Positions 5,808 through 9,478 of a stretch of 9,478 nt of DNA are shown one piece after another. The stretch is taken from the NCBI GenBank assembly GCA_023249275.1, contig JAHFCV010000090.1:1-9478 (forward strand), in the 5' to 3' direction. The first letter of the stretch is position 1. Every line of letters starts with the position of its first letter. The notes beneath the pieces are model-generated. The model did no database searches. It worked only from the letters and a program-made list of their open reading frames with translations, and was not told the origin of the DNA. The position numbers and the translations under genes were made by a program. This DNA is from Candidatus Methanoperedens sp. (lineage in GTDB: Archaea > Halobacteriota > Methanosarcinia > Methanosarcinales > Methanoperedenaceae).

Positions 5808-6595
5808 GTTTTGATAAATCCACGCATGTGGAAACATGCGTGTGCGCAGGGTTAAGCGATGCGTCGGTTACTGGAAAATCCACGCATGTGGAAGCATGCG
5901 TGTGTGCAGAGTTAAGCGATGCGTCGGTTATTGGGAAGGCAATTGATGCTTTGCGAAAAGGCAGAATGATACTCTTATTCGACGCTGATGACAGGGAAGG
6001 CGAGACAGATATGGTCATCCCCGCGCTTTGCGCAACACCTGCCCACATCGCCCGCATGCGCCGCGACGGCGGCGGGCTGATATGCGTTGCGATACATGCA
6101 GTTGCCGCCGATAAGCTGGGACTGCCGTTCATGTCTGATGTGTTAAGAAGCGTTTCTTTAAACGGTCATAAATCCTTGCGTACACTTGTGGAAAAGAAAG
6201 GCGACATCACTTATGATTCACGTTCCTCGTTCTCTTTGTGGGTGAACCACAGGGATGTTTTTACGGGAATAACAGATAACGACAGGGCTCTTACTATCCG
6301 TAAGATTGGCGAGAACGTAGAGAGGGTTTTAACCGGGGAAAAAGTTGATTTTGGAGACGAATTCAGGTCTCCGGGGCATGTCGCCCTGCTTCGCGCAGCA
6401 TCAGGACTCCTGGGTGAACGGTGCGGTCAGACCGAGCTGTCCATAGCACTGGCATTGGGGGCGGGGATATGTCCTTCCATGGTAGTATGCGAGATGCTTG
6501 ATGAAAAAACAGGGCGCTCTCTTTCAAAGGAAGATGCAAGGAAGTATGGTCGCAAGCATGATATGCCGTTTATAGAAGGGAAAAACGTTCTGTAA
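5804..6595 (+). CDS. ribB: 3,4-dihydroxy-2-butanone 4-phosphate synthase with repeat-bearing N-terminal extension
   Basis: A 263-residue RibB, the enzyme that makes the four-carbon unit of riboflavin from ribulose 5-phosphate. The catalytic core begins near residue 44 (GKAIDALRKG) and shows the acidic loop DADDREGETDM (60-70), GGGLICVAI (89-97), TGITDNDRALTIRKI (154-168), RSPGHVALLRA (188-198) and a C-terminal VVCEMLDEKTG. Two points are odd. First, residues 5-44 are two tandem 20-residue repeats, each with an HVExCVC motif, giving an extension of about 40 residues that RibB normally lacks. Second, the motif expected as R-x-G-H-T-E reads R206-C-G-Q-T-E, with Gln209 in place of the metal-binding His known from the Methanocaldococcus enzyme. 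No in-frame ATG lies between the extension and the core, although GTG codons within the repeats could serve as internal starts. The start overlaps rbkR by 4 nt. The stop lies 3 nt from a convergent gene. Confidence 0.93.
   Translation: MSFDKSTHVETCVCAGLSDASVTGKSTHVEACVCAELSDASVIGKAIDALRKGRMILLFDADDREGETDMVIPALCATPAHIARMRRDGGGLICVAIHAVAADKLGLPFMSDVLRSVSLNGHKSLRTLVEKKGDITYDSRSSFSLWVNHRDVFTGITDNDRALTIRKIGENVERVLTGEKVDFGDEFRSPGHVALLRAASGLLGERCGQTELSIALALGAGICPSMVVCEMLDEKTGRSLSKEDARKYGRKHDMPFIEGKNVL
5821..5842 (+). repeat. Hairpin of copy 1: 9-bp arms, GGAA loop
   Basis: CACGCATGT, loop GGAA, then ACATGCGTG, a perfect 9-bp stem. The loop fits the GNRA tetraloop rule, which makes unusually stable RNA hairpins. 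It lies 17-38 nt after the ribB start codon, where such a structure could affect translation. Confidence 0.85.
5881..5902 (+). repeat. Hairpin of copy 2: same stem with one wobble closing pair
   Basis: The arms are the same as in copy 1 except that the second arm begins with G instead of A, so the loop-closing pair becomes T·G (U·G in RNA). The other eight pairs and the GGAA loop are unchanged. The difference keeps the RNA stem while changing the codon from Thr to Ala. Confidence 0.8.
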
Positions 6596-6598
6596 GCA

Positions 6599-7009
6599 TT
6601 ATCTCCTTCTTCCGCGACCTCCGCCAGGCACACCCAGGGATTTCTGGGCTTTCATGTCCCATGTATTGTCTAAAACGGCAGAAGTTATATTGCCTTTTTC
6701 CAGAGCAATTTTAGCGGAATGATTGGTAATTACAGCATCCTCTGAAGCATTCTTTCTATTCCCGTATCCTGAATTTCTGCTCTGGTACTCGAAAATAAAT
6801 TCCCAGCAATACTGGCATTGCGATGCTATTGTTTCACTCAATTTAAATGTTTCAGGTATCCCGTCAAATTTATAAGTTGCCTCATTTTTTACAAAATTTG
6901 TGGCAATTAAAGCATTACCCTCTTTTGTATAATTGAGTGTAAAATATGCTATATTTAAGGCAATTATTACAAACGCTATAGTTATTAATAATAGTTTAGT
7001 TCTTTTCAT
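6599..7009 (-). CDS. Membrane-anchored protein of unknown function with a CxxC motif
   Basis: 136 residues. A basic N-terminus (MKRTK) and one hydrophobic helix (about 6-24) act as signal anchor, so the rest should face outside the membrane. The exported part has C65-Q-Y-C68-W followed by EFIFEYQSRNSGYGNR (70-85), a stretch that reads like the conserved centre of a family, and ends in the strongly basic, glycine-rich tail PGGGRGRRR (128-136). The CxxC pair could bind a metal or form a disulphide. I do not recognise a named family. The start is fixed by an in-frame stop three codons upstream; no ribosome-binding site lies near the ATG, and the only purine-rich AAGGAG is about 27 nt away. The gene follows a winged-helix regulator by 43 nt on the same strand and meets ribB tail to tail with 3 nt between stops. 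Confidence 0.7.
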   Translation of the reverse strand: MKRTKLLLITIAFVIIALNIAYFTLNYTKEGNALIATNFVKNEATYKFDGIPETFKLSETIASQCQYCWEFIFEYQSRNSGYGNRKNASEDAVITNHSAKIALEKGNITSAVLDNTWDMKAQKSLGVPGGGRGRRR

Positions 7010-7052
7010 GCGGCTTCAAATATGTTATGTCCCCACTCCTTTTTACAGAAGA

Positions 7053-7427
7053 TTATTTTGTCAACTCTTTCAGGCGTTTGATGCTTGCCATCATAGCCTG
7101 TGACTCTTTTTTCTTCTGGTTTTCAAGATGTACTATGATTGAATCAATGCTGGTCTTAAGCTGGTATATCTTATAGGGTCTGCCTTTTCCTGGCTTTTTT
7201 TCTTCCCTTTCGTTAATCCAGCCAAGCTCTTCCAGTTCACGCATTGCGATACTGACTTCCGGCTGTCTCAAATCCGAGCCCATTTCAAGGTCTCTCGATG
7301 TGACATCTTTAACATTTTTTAGATAAGTAAGTACTTTTGCCACGTTTCTTTTCAATCCCAGATCAATAAGGGTATCAGCGAATTCTTCATCCGCTTTGTC
7401 AAGAACATTAACTGACAGACTTTTCAT
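7053..7427 (-). CDS. Winged-helix transcriptional regulator
   Basis: A 124-residue archaeal DNA-binding protein. Residues about 20-72 form the helix-turn-helix core: DLGLKRNVAKVLTYLKN, then the recognition segment LRQPEVSIAMRELEELGWI (53-71). They are followed by a basic wing, EKKPGKGRPYKIYQL (76-90). The C-terminal 30 residues are a charged, lysine-rich helix likely to form a dimeric coiled coil. The arrangement is like the MarR/TrmB-related single-domain regulators common in methanogens; no ligand domain is present and the exact family is not certain. A good ribosome-binding site, AGGGTGA (7434-7440), precedes the ATG by about six bases. The membrane protein gene behind it on the same strand is the most obvious candidate partner or target. 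Confidence 0.85.
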   Translation of the reverse strand: MKSLSVNVLDKADEEFADTLIDLGLKRNVAKVLTYLKNVKDVTSRDLEMGSDLRQPEVSIAMRELEELGWINEREEKKPGKGRPYKIYQLKTSIDSIIVHLENQKKKESQAMMASIKRLKELTK

Positions 7428-7442
7428 AATATTTCACCCTTG

Positions 7443-7468
7443 CATTAAATGTATTCATTAAATATAAA
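7443..7468 (-). promoter_or_regulatory. TATA box and direct repeats of the winged-helix regulator promoter
   Basis: On the minus strand TTTATATT (7461-7468) is a good archaeal TATA box, about 25 nt before a start site near 7439, which would leave a 10-12 nt leader containing the AGGGTGA ribosome-binding site. The octamer CATTAAAT occurs twice on the plus strand (7443-7450 and 7456-7463, spaced 13 bp), overlapping the TATA box. This is a plausible autoregulatory operator, but the region is very AT-rich. Confidence 0.5.
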
Positions 7469-7500
7469 TGTTGCGTTTTAATAAAATATTTAAAAGAAAA

Positions 7501-7697
7501 GTCTTTATAATGTGAATTAGAATTTTCTCATCAAATTTTATAATTTATTTTAGATGTCACCGATTTCGTGAAAAAACCGGAGAAGTACCGGAAGTAAGAA
7601 TTGTAAATGAAAAGTACAGGAATAGCTCCTCTTTGCAGTTTACGAGCCCGCATCAAAATACATATATCTATGAGTTTCCTATGAGAGTGGGATTCAC
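7501..7697 (+). other. Leader/intergenic region before ilvE with possible gene remnant
   Basis: This is most of the longest non-coding stretch (7428-7697). The first half is very AT-rich. From about 7556 the composition becomes more balanced, and one frame stays open from 7516 to 7707 (stop TGA 7708-7710, inside ilvE) with no usable upstream start; it reads like protein, with pieces such as KTGEVPEVRIVNEKYR and TYIYEFPMRVGFTW. It may be the decayed end of a lost gene or a chance open frame. ACCGG recurs at 11-bp spacing (7576-7591). AATAGCTCC (7621-7629) is the exact complement of GGAGCTATT (7700-7708), which covers the G of the ilvE start codon. Confidence 0.35.
7656..7669 (+). promoter_or_regulatory. 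Candidate TATA promoter of ilvE
   Basis: AAAATACATATATC lies about 35 nt before the ilvE ATG. Normal archaeal spacing would put the transcription start near 7688, giving a leader of about 10 nt with only a weak GTGGGA ribosome-binding site, so translation may be near leaderless. Confidence 0.5.
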
Positions 7698-8570
7698 ATG
7701 GAGCTATTGATATATTTCAACGGAAAATTTGTGCCAAAACAGGAGGCAAGAACATCCATATATGACCACGGTTTCTTATATGGGGACGGTGTTTTTGAAG
7801 GCATCAGAGCCTATAATGGACGGGTATTCAGGCTGGATGAGCATCTTGACAGGATGTACGATTCTGCAAAAGCAATAGACCTGAAAATCCCTCTTTCAAA
7901 AGAAGAGATGAAAAAAGCCATTATAGAGACAATGAAGAAAAACAACCTGAAGGACGCCTATATCCGTCCCATAGTGTCGCGGGGTGACGGCGACCTTGGT
8001 CTTGACCCCAGGAAATGCCCCAAGCCCAATGTTTTCATCATCACGCAGGAATGGGGCGCCATGTACGGCGACCTGTATGAAAAAGGTCTTACTGCGATTA
8101 CAGTGGGCGTCAGGAGAAATGCGCCTGAAGCCATGCCGCCAAACATAAAATCATTGAATTATCTCAATAACATACTCGCCAAGATCGAAGCAAATGCAAA
8201 AGGCGGCGATGAGGCTATAATGTTTGATGTTCACGGTAATCTTTCGGAAGGTTCAGGGGATAATATTTTCGTCATAAAGAACGGCAGGATTATCACTCCT
8301 CCCACGCTTAACAACCTCAGGGGAATAACAAGGGCAGCAGCAATAGAACTTGCAAGAAAGGAAGGGATAGAAGTAGCAGAGATAAACATGGGTTTGTTCG
8401 ATATTTATACGGCGGATGAGGTTTTTGTGACAGGGACTGCGGCTGAAATAGCTCCGATTACCAGAATTGACGGTCGTTTAATCGCAGATGGAAAGCCGGG
8501 TAAGCTCACAAAAAAGTTAATGTCTGCCTTCAAGGAGTTAACAAAAACAGAAGGCACACCCATTATTTAG
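7698..8570 (+). CDS. ilvE: Branched-chain amino acid aminotransferase
   Basis: A 290-residue fold-type IV PLP enzyme that makes valine, leucine and isoleucine from their 2-oxo acids with glutamate as amino donor. The N-terminal signature DHGFLYGDGVFEGIRAYNG (23-41) is the branched-chain version; D-amino-acid aminotransferases and ADC lyases differ at FEGIRAY. The PLP lysine is K151 in NIKSLNYLNNILAK. NLSEGSGDNIF (181-191), GITR (209-212) and VTGTAAEI (244-251) make up the cofactor phosphate and substrate sites. Length and ends are normal for archaeal IlvE. The ATG at 7698 is the first that fits; an ATG at 7681 is out of frame. The gene appears to be monocistronic: its stop lies 2 nt from that of a convergent small gene. 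Confidence 0.96.
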   Translation: MELLIYFNGKFVPKQEARTSIYDHGFLYGDGVFEGIRAYNGRVFRLDEHLDRMYDSAKAIDLKIPLSKEEMKKAIIETMKKNNLKDAYIRPIVSRGDGDLGLDPRKCPKPNVFIITQEWGAMYGDLYEKGLTAITVGVRRNAPEAMPPNIKSLNYLNNILAKIEANAKGGDEAIMFDVHGNLSEGSGDNIFVIKNGRIITPPTLNNLRGITRAAAIELARKEGIEVAEINMGLFDIYTADEVFVTGTAAEIAPITRIDGRLIADGKPGKLTKKLMSAFKELTKTEGTPII

Positions 8571-8572
8571 TA

Positions 8573-8779
8573 TTATAGTTCCCTGACGATGTGAATATTT
8601 GAGAAGGGTATATAGTGTTTCTTTCCTGCATTTTCTCCTTCAATTGGGAAAAACACAAGATACTGCTCGTTGTGTTTTACCTCTATGACATTTGAATTCG
8701 TGACCCATTTATCGAATGCCATTTTGCCGTCTTCAGCTAAGTATCTCCTCGATTCTATGACATATTTTCTTTCTGGCAT
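8573..8779 (-). CDS. Small protein of unknown function (68 aa)
   Basis: A short, soluble, charged protein. The middle has alternating hydrophobic residues (NVIEVKHNEQYLVFFPIEG, 30-48), suggesting a small beta structure. There is no signal peptide, no membrane segment and no metal motif. I do not recognise a family. What makes it a convincing gene is the start: GGAGGT (8785-8790 on the plus-strand numbering) lies five bases before the ATG and is the strongest Shine-Dalgarno in the window. It is 60 nt downstream of cbiQ on the same strand and could share its transcript, or start from AT-rich sequence in the gap. Its stop is 2 nt from the ilvE stop. Confidence 0.72.
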   Translation of the reverse strand: MPERKYVIESRRYLAEDGKMAFDKWVTNSNVIEVKHNEQYLVFFPIEGENAGKKHYIPFSNIHIVREL

Positions 8780-8784
8780 GGTTT

Positions 8785-8790
8785 ACCTCC
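8785..8790 (-). promoter_or_regulatory. Perfect Shine-Dalgarno of the 68-aa gene
   Basis: GGAGGT on the minus strand, five bases before the ATG. It supports this short reading frame as a real, well-translated gene and fixes its start. Confidence 0.75.
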
Positions 8791-8839
8791 TTTTATAATA
8801 ATTTTGTAAATGATGGTATTTCAATGTTACTGAAAGGGT

Positions 8840-9478
8840 TCAAACCAGAACCTGCGCTGCCCCAATAATAGCAATCGTAAGTATAAGAACAAAAACGTCA
8901 GATGTACCGATGTTTTTCTTACCCACATACACATGCGCATCCGCGCTATAGCCCCTGCATAGCATGCTCTGGTAAGTTCTCTCGCCCTGTTCGTATGAAC
9001 GCACAAACAGTGAGCCGATGGTGTATCCTACCTGTTCAAGAGTCCATTTTCTTGGCACTTTCCTGTTCCATATTTCAAAACACCGGGTTTTTTGCGCAGT
9101 CCTTATCCGCCCGAGCATGTTCCAGAAAACAAAGAGATAGCGCACCATCATTGTAAAGAGCAGCGCCAGCTCCTTTGGCAAACCCAGTCGCCGCGCTGAG
9201 GAGACAAGCTCGCTCATGGACGTGGTGGATGAGAGAAGTATTACCGCGCTTATGCACACCAGGAATTTTGCGAGTATGATGGCACCGAAAAGCATGCCTT
9301 CTCTGGTCATTTCAACCCCAAGCGGCAGTGTATACAGCACCGTAAAATTTGCTATAAACGGCTGTTTCAGGAAGGGCTGGAGGGCTGCGATTCCAAAGCC
9401 AAAAGGAAGTACAATTGCGAACCGAAGGGCAAGGTAGGAGGGCTCAAGTTTTGCAAGCAGCAGGAGTACAATAATGTA
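8840..9478 (-). CDS. cbiQ: Cobalt ECF transporter T component CbiQ (5'-partial)
   Basis: 212 residues are visible; the gene enters from beyond the right edge, so its start is outside. The frame stays open to the last base, and the in-window GTG at 9340 should not be taken as the start because the sequence before it (LPFGFGIAALQPFL and so on) continues the membrane domain of the family. Hydrophobic helices are followed by the long cytoplasmic coupling helices, with VRYLFVFWNMLGRIRTAQKTR and RSYEQGERTYQSMLCRGY. The last of these contains the x-R-G signature with which T components contact the two ATPases. CbiQ works with CbiM/CbiN and CbiO in cobalt uptake for cobalamin and F430-type cofactor supply; those partners would be expected next to it off the window. 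A final hydrophobic helix ends the protein at the stop. Confidence 0.88.
   Translation of the reverse strand, partial: YIIVLLLLAKLEPSYLALRFAIVLPFGFGIAALQPFLKQPFIANFTVLYTLPLGVEMTREGMLFGAIILAKFLVCISAVILLSSTTSMSELVSSARRLGLPKELALLFTMMVRYLFVFWNMLGRIRTAQKTRCFEIWNRKVPRKWTLEQVGYTIGSLFVRSYEQGERTYQSMLCRGYSADAHVYVGKKNIGTSDVFVLILTIAIIGAAQVLV

Larger units (their letters stand above)
5816..5935 (+). repeat. Tandem in-frame duplication of a 60-bp palindromic unit inside ribB
   Basis: Positions 5816-5875 and 5876-5935 are two head-to-tail copies that differ at 5 of 60 positions, all transitions (5834, 5845, 5850, 5871 and 5875 in copy 1). Three of these change the amino acid and two are silent. Exactly 20 codons per copy keeps the reading frame. 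Each unit carries a hairpin at its front (9-bp arms) and a weaker dyad, TAA-CGA...TCG-TTA (5853-5870 and 5913-5930), at its back. The unit looks like a short palindromic element that inserted into the gene start and was then duplicated; mobility is inference. Confidence 0.9.

Noticed and set aside
5816..5935. A mini CRISPR array
   Set aside because: The two copies are directly adjacent with no unique spacer, lie within a coding frame and no cas genes are near.
5785..6132. Minus-strand frame with a repeated translation (AHTHxSTCVD)
   Set aside because: The repetition only mirrors the palindromic duplication in ribB; the strong RibB core on the plus strand makes this a shadow.
8840..9340. A complete 166-aa gene starting at the GTG at 9340
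   Set aside because: The frame remains open to the right edge and the residues before the GTG continue the CbiQ membrane domain, so this is an internal valine of a gene that starts beyond the window.

Overview
The window looks like a piece of a euryarchaeal chromosome, most plausibly from the Methanosarcinales/ANME-2 side (Methanoperedens-like). This lineage call is inference from gene types, not a database match. The archaeal evidence is direct: a CTP-dependent riboflavin kinase fused to a winged helix, an archaeal-type RibB, an archaeal presenilin-like (SPP_2) protease, TATA-box promoters and a bare oligo-T terminator. All calls come from reading the sequence; no search was run.

Layout. 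1-558: the end of an ammonium transporter (amt) and glnK, one nitrogen-control operon closed by an oligo-T run. 565-1449 (-): a presenilin/signal-peptide-peptidase-like aspartic protease, convergent with glnK. 1450-1674: a divergent intergenic region with promoters and a perfect short hairpin. 1675-4217: a two-component pair, a MASE3-PAS-HisKA_2-HATPase kinase whose stop codon overlaps the start of a REC-PAS response regulator with no DNA-binding domain. 4289-5095: prephenate dehydratase (phenylalanine synthesis). 5160-6595: a riboflavin operon, HTH-riboflavin kinase (RbkR type) overlapping ribB by 4 nt, with a dyad at the likely transcription start that is a good candidate autoregulatory operator. 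6599-7427 (-): a winged-helix regulator followed by an unknown membrane-anchored CxxC protein. 7428-7697: the longest non-coding stretch, holding two divergent promoters and a patch that may be a gene remnant or leader. 7698-8570: branched-chain aminotransferase ilvE. 8573-8779 (-): a 68-aa unknown with a perfect Shine-Dalgarno. 8840-9478 (-): CbiQ, the membrane T subunit of a cobalt-type ECF transporter, with its N-terminus outside the window.

Most of this is housekeeping metabolism (N sensing, Phe and branched-chain amino acids, riboflavin, cobalt uptake) plus signalling. The clear anomaly is at the front of ribB: a 60-bp unit with a 9-bp-arm, GGAA-loop hairpin is tandemly duplicated in frame. 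It adds about 40 residues with two HxxxCxC motifs to an enzyme that normally starts at its catalytic core. It resembles in-frame palindromic elements known from some bacteria. The same RibB also carries Gln where the family's metal-binding His is expected.
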